Notes under the pieces: generated by a model
Seen by the model: only the letters and a program-made list of their open reading frames with translations
The model's database searches: none
What the model was told of the DNA's origin: nothing
Program-made: the position numbers and the translations under genes
Shown here: piece after piece, positions 14,944 to 23,167 of the stretch
Numbering within the stretch: the stretch's first letter is position 1
Layout: every line of letters begins with the position of its first letter
Assembly (NCBI GenBank): GCA_964612455.1
Contig: CAZTCB010000014.1
Span: 1 to 31,890, forward strand
Length of the DNA stretch: 31,890 bases
Reading direction: 5' to 3'
DNA from: SFEB01 sp964612455
Lineage (GTDB): Bacteria > Bacillota > Clostridia > Christensenellales > CAG-314

Positions 14944-16252
14944 ACCGTTAGTTGCTATAGTCGGTAAGCCTAACGTCGGCAAATCAACGTTTTTTAATAA
15001 AGTTTGCGGGCGCCGCATATCAATAGTATCAAACGAACCGGGTGTAACCAGAGACAGACTGTACGGCGACGCCGAATGGCTCGGTAAAGAGTTTTGCCTT
15101 GTAGATACGGGCGGGATTCAGTTAAAAAGCGACGACGCTATGCAAGGATACATTTATAAACAAGTTGAGATAGCCGTGGACCTTGCCAATGTTATTTTGT
15201 TTTTTGTTGACGGTAAAAACGGTTTGACGGCAGAGGATGAGGAAGTTGCTCATCTTTTACGAAAAACGGATAAACCGCTTTTTTTGGTGGTTAACAAAGT
15301 TGATAACTTTAAGAGTTTTGATATTTCGGATTATTACTCACTTGGTCTTGATGTTTTTCCCATATCTGCGGAACACATGCAGGGTATAGGTGATTTATTG
15401 GACGAAGTCGTCGGTTCTTTTTCCGAAGAGCATGACGTTGAGTACGGACAGGCGTTAAAAATTGCCGTCGTCGGAAAGCCAAATGCAGGGAAATCGTCGC
15501 TGGTTAATAAAATTTTGGGTTACGACCGCACGATCGTATCGGATATTGCGGGCACGACAAGGGATTCCGTGGATACTCCTTTTGAGTTTAACGGTAAAAA
15601 ATACGTATTGATAGATACGGCGGGTATACGTCGCAAACGGAGTATAGAGGACGAAACGTTAGAACGGTATTCTGTCATGAGGAGCTTTGACGCGGTGCGT
15701 CGTGCCGATGTGTGTTTCGTTGTGTTTGATGCGACCGAAAACCTTACGGAACAGGACGTTAAGATTGCGGGATTTGTACACGAAGAAGGAAAACCGAGCA
15801 TAATCGTTGTAAATAAATGGGATTTAGTCGAAAAAGATGCCTTTACCGTCGAGAAATTTAAGGAAAAACTTAAATGCGACCTCGCTTATATGGACTATTT
15901 CAAATATTTAACGGTGTCCGCATTGACAGGTCAACGCATCAATAAGTTGCTCGAAATGGCGGATTACGTTTACGAAAAATCCTCTTTCAGGGCGACGACC
16001 GGTTTACTCAACGAGGTAATTGCGGATGCGGTTGCGGCTGTAGAACCTCCAAGCAAGAGCGGAAGGCATCTGAAAATAAAATTTGCCACTCAACCGTCGA
16101 CAAATCCGCCGACTTTCGTGCTGTTTGTCAATGATGAAGAGTTGATGCATTTTTCTTATCGCAGATACCTTGAAAATTATCTTAGAAAGGCTTTTTGCCT
16201 TGACGGAACACCGATGAAATTGATTGTGCGCGGCGGAGGGGAAGATAAGTGA
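14936..16252 (+). CDS. der: Ribosome-assembly GTPase Der (EngA)
   Basis: A 438-residue tandem GTPase required for 50S subunit maturation. G domain 1 has GKPNVGKS (10-17), 'DTGG' and 'NKVD'. G domain 2 has GKPNAGKS (about 180-187), 'DTAGIRRK' and 'NKWDLVEK'. A C-terminal KH-like domain ('SGRHLKIKFATQPSTNPPTFVLFVND', then 'SYRRYLENYLRKAFCLDGTPMKLIVRGG') completes it. Start at 14936 follows AAAGGAG, and the family N-terminus begins here. It overlaps DUF512 upstream (8 nt) and plsY downstream (GTGA). Confidence 0.99.
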   Translation: MSKPLVAIVGKPNVGKSTFFNKVCGRRISIVSNEPGVTRDRLYGDAEWLGKEFCLVDTGGIQLKSDDAMQGYIYKQVEIAVDLANVILFFVDGKNGLTAEDEEVAHLLRKTDKPLFLVVNKVDNFKSFDISDYYSLGLDVFPISAEHMQGIGDLLDEVVGSFSEEHDVEYGQALKIAVVGKPNAGKSSLVNKILGYDRTIVSDIAGTTRDSVDTPFEFNGKKYVLIDTAGIRRKRSIEDETLERYSVMRSFDAVRRADVCFVVFDATENLTEQDVKIAGFVHEEGKPSIIVVNKWDLVEKDAFTVEKFKEKLKCDLAYMDYFKYLTVSALTGQRINKLLEMADYVYEKSSFRATTGLLNEVIADAVAAVEPPSKSGRHLKIKFATQPSTNPPTFVLFVNDEELMHFSYRRYLENYLRKAFCLDGTPMKLIVRGGGEDK

Positions 16253-16992
16253 ATAACGACAATTTGATTTGGCAATTGTTAATTGCCGCCATATTGAGTT
16301 ATTTGATAGGCAACATTAACTCGGCGGTAATAATCAGCAAAAAATTTAAGCATCAGGATATCAGACAACAAGGAAGTAAAAATCCGGGCACTACCAATAT
16401 GTTGCGCGTGTTTGGTGTAAAAATCGGCGCAATTACGCTTATTTGCGACGTTGTAAAGGGCGTTATACCTGTTATTGTGTCACATATAGTATTTAAGGCA
16501 CTCGGTTATGAAGTCCTTACTTATCGCTTTGTTCAGTACTTTTGTGCCTTTTGCGTAACGCTCGGGCATGTATTTCCGGTTTTTATGCACTTTAGGGGAG
16601 GCAAGGGATTTGCGACATCGGTGGGGATATTTTTGGCGTTGCAGCCTATACCGACTTTGATTATTCTTGCAATTGGGTTGGTTGTACTGCTTATATGGGA
16701 CAGAATGTCGCTGTTTGCGTTGCTTTACGTGACATTGGAATTGTTGTACCATATATTATATCTTGCTTTGGGCTTTCACGAGAGATTGTTTGTTATGCAT
16801 GAGATTTCGGTTGCTACGGTAGTTATTGTGGGGCTTATTTGGTGCCTCGTTGTGTTTGCTCATAGGGGAAACATTCACAGACTCATCAAAGGCGTCGAAA
16901 ATCCATCGGGACTGAGAAAAGCTATTTTTAAACGTAAAAGCAAATCGTCTACCGAAGCAAACGATAAAGAAAACAACGCCGAGATGAATTGA
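16249..16992 (+). CDS. plsY: Acyl-phosphate:glycerol-3-phosphate acyltransferase PlsY
   Basis: A 247-residue polytopic membrane enzyme that acylates glycerol-3-phosphate from acyl-phosphate, the first step of phospholipid synthesis. The three PlsY motifs are present: GSKNPGTTN (42-50), GHVFPVFMHFRGGKG (106-120) and HRGNIHRLIKG (205-215). A GTG start overlaps the der stop by 4 nt. The C-terminal 30 residues are a charged Lys/Asn-rich tail not found in short PlsY proteins; overall length is a little above the usual 190-220. Confidence 0.97.
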   Translation: MNNDNLIWQLLIAAILSYLIGNINSAVIISKKFKHQDIRQQGSKNPGTTNMLRVFGVKIGAITLICDVVKGVIPVIVSHIVFKALGYEVLTYRFVQYFCAFCVTLGHVFPVFMHFRGGKGFATSVGIFLALQPIPTLIILAIGLVVLLIWDRMSLFALLYVTLELLYHILYLALGFHERLFVMHEISVATVVIVGLIWCLVVFAHRGNIHRLIKGVENPSGLRKAIFKRKSKSSTEANDKENNAEMN

Positions 16993-17008
16993 AATACGAA
17001 AAATAAAA

Positions 17009-17028
17009 CGCCTAAGACGAGTTAGGCG
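17009..17028 (+). other. Hairpin just downstream of plsY
   Basis: CGCCTAA (17009-17015), 6-nt loop, TTAGGCG (17022-17028). No T run follows directly, only a loosely T-rich stretch, so it is at best a weak terminator placed before the stronger composite one. Confidence 0.5.
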
Positions 17029-17044
17029 GCAGATTTTATTTAAT

Positions 17045-17122
17045 AAAAGGTCCGAAATAATGAAATGCACCCCAAAAGTTAGACACTTTTAGGAGGTGCA
17101 TTTCATAATAATCGGACTTTTT
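17045..17122. terminator. Composite plsY-operon terminator carrying an inserted mini-element
   Basis: Outer arms AAAAG(g)TCCGA (17045-17055) and TCGGACTTTTT (17112-17122) form an intrinsic terminator with a T tail. Its loop is occupied by a second, longer hairpin (17060-17106). Removing the 45-bp insert and one TAA leaves a plain terminator with an 8-nt A/T loop. Confidence 0.65.
17061..17105. mobile_element. 45-bp IS3-like mini-element (two IS ends back to back)
   Basis: The segment starts TG and ends CA. The arm TGAAATGCACC is exactly repeated inverted at the other end. It contains the 'CCCAAAAGTTAGACA' sequence characteristic of IS3-family (IS150-type) ends, and is flanked by a 3-bp direct repeat TAA (17058-17060 and 17106-17108), a target-duplication length normal for IS3. 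There is no room for a transposase. It reads as an extreme internal-deletion derivative (MITE-like). Identification rests on recalled end sequences and geometry. Confidence 0.55.
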
Positions 17123-17144
17123 CTATGTTTTTTATAGATTACGC

Positions 17145-17174
17145 TTGACAAAGAGTATAAAGATACACTATAAT
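17145..17174 (+). promoter_or_regulatory. ABC-transporter operon promoter
   Basis: TTGACA (17145-17150), 18 nt, TATAAT (17169-17174). The 120-nt leader that follows shows no riboswitch-like structure that I can recognise. Confidence 0.85.
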
Positions 17175-17177
17175 AAA

Positions 17178-17201
17178 GTCACTTATGTAACACAACGTCA
17201 C
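17178..17201. promoter_or_regulatory. Putative operator downstream of the ABC promoter
   Basis: GTCAC-TTAT-GTAAC (17178-17191) is an imperfect dyad with the same 5-4-5 geometry as the GTTAC-AAGT-GTAAC core of the operator at 2417-2430, and a further GTCAC lies at 17197-17201. It sits at the predicted transcription start, where a repressor would block initiation. That the TetR-like protein at 1.8-2.4 kb binds here is a guess. Confidence 0.4.
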
Positions 17202-17292
17202 GTATTTAGTTGTTGTGAGAATATGGCAGATGTCTAAAACCGTCATCATCGTCATTTATTTCGTTTTAAAAACAAAGAGAGGAGGGATTGTG

Positions 17293-18204
17293 ATGAGCGA
17301 TATAATAAGGATAGAAAATCTCAGCAAAAGTTTCGGAACCGTAAGGGCTGTTCAAAGCCTTAGTTTTAAGGTAAAAAAAGGCGAGCTTTTTGCTTTTTTG
17401 GGTGTCAACGGGGCCGGAAAATCTACAACGATAAATATAATGTGCGGTCAACTTTCATCGGATGACGGAAAAATATTTATCGACGAACATGATTTAAGCA
17501 AAGAAAAAGACGATATTAAACGAGAACTCGGAGTCGTATTTCAAAACTCGGTGCTTGACTCGGCGCTTTCGGTTTACGACAATCTCGAGAGCAGAGCGGC
17601 GCTTTACGGTATCCATGGAGCGGCATTCCATCAGCGTTTTGACGAACTTGCAGAATTGCTCGATTTTAAGGCTTTCGCAAAACGTACCGTCGGTAAATTG
17701 TCCGGCGGCCAGCGCAGACGTATCGACGTGGCTCGGGCGCTTTTTCATAAACCGAAAATTCTCGTATTGGATGAACCTACTACGGGTCTTGACCCTCAGA
17801 CGCGTAAAACTTTGTGGAACGTTATTTACGAGTTGAGAAAAACCGAAAACATGACGGTGTTTCTTACTACGCACTACATGGAGGAGGCGGCAGAGGCGGA
17901 TTACGTGGTTATCCTCGACGGCGGTAAAATAGCGGCAGAGGGTACGCCGATTGCGCTGAAAAATACATACACGGGTGACTATATTACGCTATACGACGCC
18001 GATGAAAGCGCGGTTGAGCGTCTCGGTGTTAAGTACGAACAACTTAAGGATTCGTATCGTTTATTCGTCCCCGACACTAAAGCTGCGACAGACCTTATTG
18101 TAAAGTATCCGTCAGTATTTCGCGATTACGAGATAACAAAAGGAAAGATGGATGACGTATTTCTTGCGGTTACGGGGAAAAAACTTGGAGGAAATGAAAA
18201 ATGA
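17293..18204 (+). CDS. ABC-2 type transporter, ATP-binding protein
   Basis: A 303-residue ATPase of the drug/antibiotic-export (DrrA/CcmA-like) class. Walker A GVNGAGKST (37-45), signature LSGGQRRR (136-143), Walker B 'ILVLDEPTTGLD' (about 156-167) and the H-loop 'TTHYMEEA' are all present. It has the C-terminal extension (about 230-303) usual in this class. The start at 17293 follows GGAGGG; the upstream frame has no plausible start context. It overlaps the permease gene by 4 nt. Exports an unknown substrate; with one permease it should act as a homodimeric complex of each. Confidence 0.95.
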   Translation: MSDIIRIENLSKSFGTVRAVQSLSFKVKKGELFAFLGVNGAGKSTTINIMCGQLSSDDGKIFIDEHDLSKEKDDIKRELGVVFQNSVLDSALSVYDNLESRAALYGIHGAAFHQRFDELAELLDFKAFAKRTVGKLSGGQRRRIDVARALFHKPKILVLDEPTTGLDPQTRKTLWNVIYELRKTENMTVFLTTHYMEEAAEADYVVILDGGKIAAEGTPIALKNTYTGDYITLYDADESAVERLGVKYEQLKDSYRLFVPDTKAATDLIVKYPSVFRDYEITKGKMDDVFLAVTGKKLGGNEK

Positions 18205-19103
18205 AAACTTTACTTATACTAATAAAAAGAAACATAAAACTCTTTTTTAAAGACAAGGGAATGTTTTTTACGTCGCTTATCACTCCGGCAATATTGCTTG
18301 TTTTGTATTCTACGTTTTTAGGAAACGTATATCGCGATAATTTTGTTTCTTCTCTACCCGAAGGGTTTGTGTTGAGTGAAAAATTGATAAACGGTTTAGT
18401 CGGTGGCGAGCTTGTTTCTTCTATTTTGGCGGTATCGAGCGTTACGGTTGCATTTTGTTCCAACTTTTTAATGGTGCAGGACAAAGTTAACGGTGCCATA
18501 AAGGATTTGACTATTTCGCCGATAAAACCTTCGACGCTTTCGTTTGCGTATTATTTTGCAAATCTCATAAGTACGCTTTTGATTTGCTACATGGCAAGCG
18601 CATTGGGTTTTGTTTACATGGCTGTGGTCGGTTGGTATATGACGTTTGGAGACGTTTTGTTGGTGTTGCTGGATGTGACGCTTATAGTGTTGTTTGGCAA
18701 TGCGCTTTCGTCGGTTATCAACTTTTTCCTTAGCTCCCAAGGTCAAATTTCTGCGGTAGGAACGATAGTAAGTTCGTGTTACGGCTTTATCTGCGGTGCG
18801 TATATGCCTATTTCGTCGTTTAGCGACGGTTTGCAAAAGGTTATTTCATGTCTGCCCGGCACGTATGGTACGTCTCTTGTCAGAAATCACACAATGTGCG
18901 GAGCGTTTGACGCAATGCAGAAAGAAGGAATACCTGCCGATGTGGTGGAAAAAATAAAGGATTCTCTCGATTGCAATTTGTCATTTTTCGGAAATTCGGT
19001 TTCTATGGCAAATATGTATGTTGTCTTAATTGTGACGATAGTCGTTTTGTTGACCGCATACGTGCTTTTAAACGTATATGCCGCAAAGCGTAACAAGAGA
19101 TAA
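18201..19103 (+). CDS. ABC-2 type transporter, permease
   Basis: A 300-residue membrane protein of the ABC2_membrane family with about six hydrophobic segments (near 25-42, 70-90, 112-135, 143-168, 185-203 and 272-292). The N-terminal 'IKRNIKLFFKDKGMFFTSLITPAILLVLYSTFLG' is typical of such permeases, as is the loop 'MVQDKVNGAIKDLTISPI' after the second segment. A hydrophilic stretch before the last helix probably lies outside. GGAGG lies 9-10 nt before the ATG. Works with the ATPase encoded immediately upstream. Confidence 0.93.
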   Translation: MKTLLILIKRNIKLFFKDKGMFFTSLITPAILLVLYSTFLGNVYRDNFVSSLPEGFVLSEKLINGLVGGELVSSILAVSSVTVAFCSNFLMVQDKVNGAIKDLTISPIKPSTLSFAYYFANLISTLLICYMASALGFVYMAVVGWYMTFGDVLLVLLDVTLIVLFGNALSSVINFFLSSQGQISAVGTIVSSCYGFICGAYMPISSFSDGLQKVISCLPGTYGTSLVRNHTMCGAFDAMQKEGIPADVVEKIKDSLDCNLSFFGNSVSMANMYVVLIVTIVVLLTAYVLLNVYAAKRNKR

Positions 19104-19117
19104 GACAGTAGTAACAT

Positions 19118-20029
19118 ATGATTAAAAAATCAAGATACAAGTTTACGAGGCGTTTGTTGTTGTTTTGGACGTTGTTTGTCGGTATCGGGGCAGTTGCCGG
19201 TGCTTTGGCAATGTTTATTGATCCGAGCGGTAAACTTGTGGGAATGGACGCTATGCTCCCGTATTTTAAAAAACTTCCGCTTGCTGACGTTTTATTTGAA
19301 GATTTTATTTTTTCGGGGTGCGCATTGCTCGTTGTTAACGGAATAACTAATTTGACGGCAGCAGTATTGTTGATAAAAAGCAAAAAAGTCGGAGTCGTTT
19401 TGGGCGGACTCTTTGGCGTGACGCTTATGCTGTGGATATGCATTCAGTTTTATATGTTTCCGCCTAACTTTATGTCTACGGTATATTTTGTTTTTGGCTT
19501 GTGCCAGGCAGTGACCGGTTACGTTGCGTGCGTATCCAAAAAGCAAGAAGAGTTTGTCTTTGATGAAAACAAATATACAGGTATAGGTACTAATAAAAAT
19601 CATCTCGTGGTATATTTTTCTCGGATGGGTTACGCAAAAAAGATTGCATACGAATGTGCCGAAAGAAACGGCGCGGACGTTTACGAGTTAAAGACAACGG
19701 AAAAAATCGACGGAACACTCGGGTTCTGGTGGTGCGGACGATTTGGTATGCATCGTTGGAATATGCCGCTTGAAAAAATCGACGTCGATTTGACGCGTTA
19801 CGACAAAGTGACTGTTTGTACGCCTATATGGGTGTTTTCGATTGCTGCTCCTATGCGTACGTTTTTGAGTCAGGCAAACGGCAAGATAAAGAGAGTGGAC
19901 TACGTATTTGTTCATTATACAAACGGTAGATATAAAAAAGTAGCCAAAGAGGCGGACGAACTATTAGGAGTAAAGCACGAAAAACTTATAAACGTAAGAT
20001 GCCGTGCGGGTGAGTTTAAAGCGTTGTGA
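19118..20029 (+). CDS. Membrane protein with C-terminal flavodoxin-like domain
   Basis: A 303-residue fusion. The first about 140 residues hold four hydrophobic segments (about 13-34, 63-84, 89-108 and 116-138). After a hydrophilic linker, residues about 160-300 look like a flavodoxin: 'HLVVYFSRMGYAKKIAYECAERNGADVYELKT' is the first strand with the FMN-phosphate loop (degenerate S-R-M-G-Y). 'YDKVTVCTPIWVFSIAAPMRTFLSQ' resembles the 'PIW....P..TF' stretch of flavodoxin-like proteins. It probably passes electrons at the membrane or is a flavin-dependent sensor; the partner is unknown. It starts 14 nt after the ABC permease without a clear Shine-Dalgarno, so translational coupling is likely. Function in relation to the transporter is not known. 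Confidence 0.75.
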   Translation: MIKKSRYKFTRRLLLFWTLFVGIGAVAGALAMFIDPSGKLVGMDAMLPYFKKLPLADVLFEDFIFSGCALLVVNGITNLTAAVLLIKSKKVGVVLGGLFGVTLMLWICIQFYMFPPNFMSTVYFVFGLCQAVTGYVACVSKKQEEFVFDENKYTGIGTNKNHLVVYFSRMGYAKKIAYECAERNGADVYELKTTEKIDGTLGFWWCGRFGMHRWNMPLEKIDVDLTRYDKVTVCTPIWVFSIAAPMRTFLSQANGKIKRVDYVFVHYTNGRYKKVAKEADELLGVKHEKLINVRCRAGEFKAL

Positions 20030-20137
20030 GAATTGATAGCTCGAACAAATAGATATAAGTTATTTTTTGACGATAGTTAAAATATGTTTTTTCGAGGAAA
20101 ATCCATATAAAGTATTGGTTTTAATTTTTACGGATAA

Positions 20138-20162
20138 AAAAGCGCCGAGTATCGGCGCTTTT
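20138..20162. terminator. Bidirectional terminator between flavodoxin-like gene and serS
   Basis: AAAAGCGCCGA (20138-20148), loop GTA, TCGGCGCTTTT (20152-20162). Four T follow on the plus strand and six on the minus strand, so it serves both convergent genes. Confidence 0.9.
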
Positions 20163-20181
20163 ACTTTTAATATATATCGAA

Positions 20182-21450
20182 TTATTTAATCAAGTCGCAA
20201 CCCATGTACGGGACGAGAACGTTCGGTATCGTCACGCTACCGTCGGGGTTTTGGTTGTTTTCTATTATTGCCGCGACGGTACGTCCGATAGCAAGTCCGC
20301 TACCGTTGAGCGTGTGGACAAACTTCAATTTGCCGTCTGCGTCACGAAAACGAATATTGCCGCGACGTGCCTGATATGACTCAAAATTGGAGCAAGAAGA
20401 TATTTCCATGTATTTATTGTAACTTGGCAACCATACCTCAAGATCGTAAGTCTTTGCAGATGAAAAACCGATATCGCCCGTAGACAGAGCCGAAACGCGA
20501 TAGGGGAGTTGTAGTAGTTGTAAAATACGCTCTGCGTCGGCGGTGAGTTTTTCTAATTCAGAATAACTTTCTTCCGGACGGACAAACTTGACCAACTCTA
20601 CTTTATTAAATTGATGCTGTCTGATTATTCCGCGAGTATCGCGTCCGGCACTACCTGCTTCGGCGCGGAAACAAGCCGTATATGAGCAGTACTTGATCGG
20701 CAGGTCGGTAGAGGAAAGTACTTCGTCACGATGAAGATTGGTAACGGGAACTTCCGCAGTAGGAATAAGGAAAAAATCGGTATTTTTTAATGCGAAAGCG
20801 TCATCTTCAAATTTTGGCAATTGCCCCGTGGCTGTCATGCTTGCTCTATTGACGATATAAGGCGGCAAAATTTCAGTATAACCGTTTGACGTGTGAGTGT
20901 CAAGCATAAACGAGATAAGTGCACGTTCAAGCTTTGCACCGAGACCGCGATATACGGTAAAGCGCGCTCCGCTTATTTTACCGGCGCGTGTCCAATCAAA
21001 GATATTAAGTTTTTCACCTATAGTCCAATGCGGCTGCGGTTCAAAGTCAAATTGACGCGGTTTTCCCCAAGTGCGTACGACGACGTTGTCGGCGTCGGAC
21101 AAGCCGACAGGGCATGTTTCGCTCGGAATATTCGGTATTGCAAGCAACGCCGTGCGAATATTTGCTTCTGCTTCGGTTTGACGAGCGTCGAGTTCTTTGA
21201 TTTTGGCGCTGATTTGTTGCATAGAGGCGATTAGCTCGCTTGCGTCTTGTTTTGCCTTTTTTAACTTTGCTATATTATCGCTCTCTGCGTTGCGAGTTGC
21301 TTTTAACGTCTCTACTTCGGTGATGATTTGCTTGCGGATGCGTTCGTTTTCTATTGCGCTGTCCACGTACTGCTCAAAATTTCCGTTGCGGTGAGATAGG
21401 GCTTGTTTGACTTTGTCGGTGTTTTCTACCAAAAATTTAATGTCCAGCAT
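20182..21450 (-). CDS. serS: Seryl-tRNA synthetase
   Basis: A 422-residue class-II synthetase charging tRNA-Ser (and tRNA-Sec where present). An N-terminal coiled-coil arm (about 27-105, charged heptads 'IAKLKKAKQDASELIASMQQISAKIKELDARQTEAEANI') binds the tRNA long arm. The catalytic core shows 'TAEVPVTNLHRDE', motif 2 'CFRAEAGSAGRDTRGIIRQHQF', and motif 3 'NGSGLAIGRTVAAIIEN'. Length and order are normal. GGAGG lies 10 nt before the ATG on the minus strand. The leader is only about 20 nt, so no T-box is possible. Divergent from cysS. Confidence 0.98.
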   Translation of the reverse strand: MLDIKFLVENTDKVKQALSHRNGNFEQYVDSAIENERIRKQIITEVETLKATRNAESDNIAKLKKAKQDASELIASMQQISAKIKELDARQTEAEANIRTALLAIPNIPSETCPVGLSDADNVVVRTWGKPRQFDFEPQPHWTIGEKLNIFDWTRAGKISGARFTVYRGLGAKLERALISFMLDTHTSNGYTEILPPYIVNRASMTATGQLPKFEDDAFALKNTDFFLIPTAEVPVTNLHRDEVLSSTDLPIKYCSYTACFRAEAGSAGRDTRGIIRQHQFNKVELVKFVRPEESYSELEKLTADAERILQLLQLPYRVSALSTGDIGFSSAKTYDLEVWLPSYNKYMEISSCSNFESYQARRGNIRFRDADGKLKFVHTLNGSGLAIGRTVAAIIENNQNPDGSVTIPNVLVPYMGCDLIK

Positions 21451-21479
21451 AAAGTATGCCTCCGTAGTAATCGCATTAT

Positions 21480-21508
21480 ATTTTATATCAAAACAATGAT
21501 TTTGACAA
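21480..21508 (-). promoter_or_regulatory. serS promoter
   Basis: On the minus strand TTGTCA (21508-21503), 17 nt, TAAAAT (21485-21480). Predicted leader about 22 nt. Confidence 0.7.
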
Positions 21509-21598
21509 ACGTTTTTAAACGATATTTAAAAATTAATAAGTATTTTTAGTTACAGAAAAGATATTTTATTTCAGCCGTGTTTTTTTGAATTAAAAAAG

Positions 21599-21627
21599 TT
21601 GTCAAAAGAAATAAAATTGTTTATAAT
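21599..21627 (+). promoter_or_regulatory. cysS promoter
   Basis: TTGTCA (21599-21604), 17 nt, TATAAT (21622-21627). The leader of about 35 nt is too short for a T-box. Confidence 0.85.
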
Positions 21628-21668
21628 AAGAGCGTCAAGATGATTTTTGACAAAGGCAAAGGTTTTTT

Positions 21669-23060
21669 ATGGAATTAAAATTTTTTAATACTTTGACTCG
21701 TAAAAAGGAAGATTTCGTTCCGATCGATCCGCATTTGGTTAGGATGTATTCGTGCGGACCTACGGTCTATAATTACGCACATATAGGTAATATGCGCGCT
21801 TATGTTTTTATGGATACGTTGCGGAGAGTCTTGACTTATGCAGGGTATAAGGTCAAGTCCGTCATGAATATCACCGACGTCGGACATCTTTTATCCGACG
21901 CCGACGATGGCGAGGACAAGATGGAAAAATCCGCACGAGAGCAAAAAAAGACGCCGAAAGAGATAGCCGATACTATTTCCGCACAGTTTTTCGATGACCT
22001 CAAAGCACTCAATATTTACCGTCCGACAGTCACTCCGAAAGCGACCGACAATATTGCCGAGATGATAGAGATTGTAGTTGCTTTGCTGCAAAAAGGATAT
22101 GCGTACGAAACTGACGACGGAATATATTTTTCGGTTGAAAAGTTTCCCGCATACGGTCGTCTGAGCGGTATAAACCTCGAAGACCAGAGAAGCGGTGCGA
22201 GAGTAGAGGTAAATGACCAAAAACGTCATCCCGCTGATTTTGCTTTGTGGAAAAAGGCTCAACCCAACCACATTCAACAATGGCAAAGTCCTTGGGGAAT
22301 GGGTTTTCCCGGGTGGCATATCGAGTGCACTGCTATGAGCAACAAATATCTCGGCAGCCCTTTTGATATTCACACCGGCGGTATCGACCATATTCCTATT
22401 CACCACGAAAACGAAATTGCTCAGTCGGAGTGTTGGCTGGATAGAAAATGCGTCAATTATTGGATGCATGGAGAGTTTATGCTATTTGACGGCGGCAAAA
22501 TGAGTAAATCTCTCGGCAATTGTTACTTATTGAGTCAGCTGAATGACATGGGGTATTCGGCAATGGACTTTAGATATTTTTGTTTGAATACTCACTATCG
22601 CCAAAAACTGAATTTTACTTTTGACACGTTAGAAGCGTCAAAAACGGCTTACGGGCGTTTGATGACTTTGATGCGTCAACACGCGGATAGCGAGTCTAAA
22701 ACGGATGAAACGACTCTGAAGGCGTTTGATGATGAGTTTAATGCCGCTATAGCGGATGATTTAAACGTTCCTATGGCTCTCGGAGTACTGTGGAAATTGT
22801 TGAAACTGCCAAAGAGTAAGGACGTTTGTATGATGGCGCAAAAGTGGGATGCCGTGTTCGGTCTGAATCTCGACAAGCTTCCGCAACCCGAACAAAAAAC
22901 CATAGATATTCCGCGAGAAGTGACAGATATGGCGGAAGAACGCCTTGCGGCTCGCAAAAACAAAGATTGGAAACGAAGCGACGAGTTACGCGCAAAGATT
23001 AACGAGGCAGGTTTTAACGTAAAAGACACCGTTGACGGATATGAGTTAAAAAAGTGTTAA
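21669..23060 (+). CDS. cysS: Cysteinyl-tRNA synthetase
   Basis: A 463-residue class-I synthetase. The N-terminal 'CGPTVYNYAHIGNMR' (29-43) holds the first zinc Cys and the HIGH-type motif (here HIGN). 'GWHIECTAMS' and 'HHENEIAQSE' supply the other zinc ligands, and KMSKS is at 277-281. The C-terminal helical domain ends with 'ARKNKDWKRSDELRAKINEAGFNVKDTVDGYEL', typical of CysRS. An AAAGG stands before the ATG. It is a single-gene unit with its own promoter and terminator. Confidence 0.98.
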   Translation: MELKFFNTLTRKKEDFVPIDPHLVRMYSCGPTVYNYAHIGNMRAYVFMDTLRRVLTYAGYKVKSVMNITDVGHLLSDADDGEDKMEKSAREQKKTPKEIADTISAQFFDDLKALNIYRPTVTPKATDNIAEMIEIVVALLQKGYAYETDDGIYFSVEKFPAYGRLSGINLEDQRSGARVEVNDQKRHPADFALWKKAQPNHIQQWQSPWGMGFPGWHIECTAMSNKYLGSPFDIHTGGIDHIPIHHENEIAQSECWLDRKCVNYWMHGEFMLFDGGKMSKSLGNCYLLSQLNDMGYSAMDFRYFCLNTHYRQKLNFTFDTLEASKTAYGRLMTLMRQHADSESKTDETTLKAFDDEFNAAIADDLNVPMALGVLWKLLKLPKSKDVCMMAQKWDAVFGLNLDKLPQPEQKTIDIPREVTDMAEERLAARKNKDWKRSDELRAKINEAGFNVKDTVDGYELKKC

Positions 23061-23083
23061 ACGGCAAATTGTCATAGTTTTTT

Positions 23084-23120
23084 AAAATCGGTTTTGGATT
23101 TTTCCGAACCGATTTTTTTT
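23084..23120 (+). terminator. Intrinsic terminator after cysS
   Basis: AAAATCGGTT (23084-23093) pairs perfectly with AACCGATTTT (23107-23116); the T run continues to 23120. The upstream A run may let it act on the other strand too. Confidence 0.88.
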
Positions 23121-23167
23121 ATTTTAAAAACGGTTATATCGGCATATATTTCATTGGGAGGCAATAA

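Noticed and set aside
21451..21668. T-box riboswitches for serS or cysS
   Set aside because: Both promoters give leaders of only about 20-40 nt, and no T-box sequence or antiterminator pair is visible.
21891..22469. Open frame of 192 codons on the minus strand
   Set aside because: Antisense to cysS over its conserved zinc-binding core; no start signal.
23143..23150. Sigma-E-type -10 box before yabP
   Set aside because: It fits CATANNNT but would place the start point on the SD itself, and no matching -35 element is seen at the right distance.
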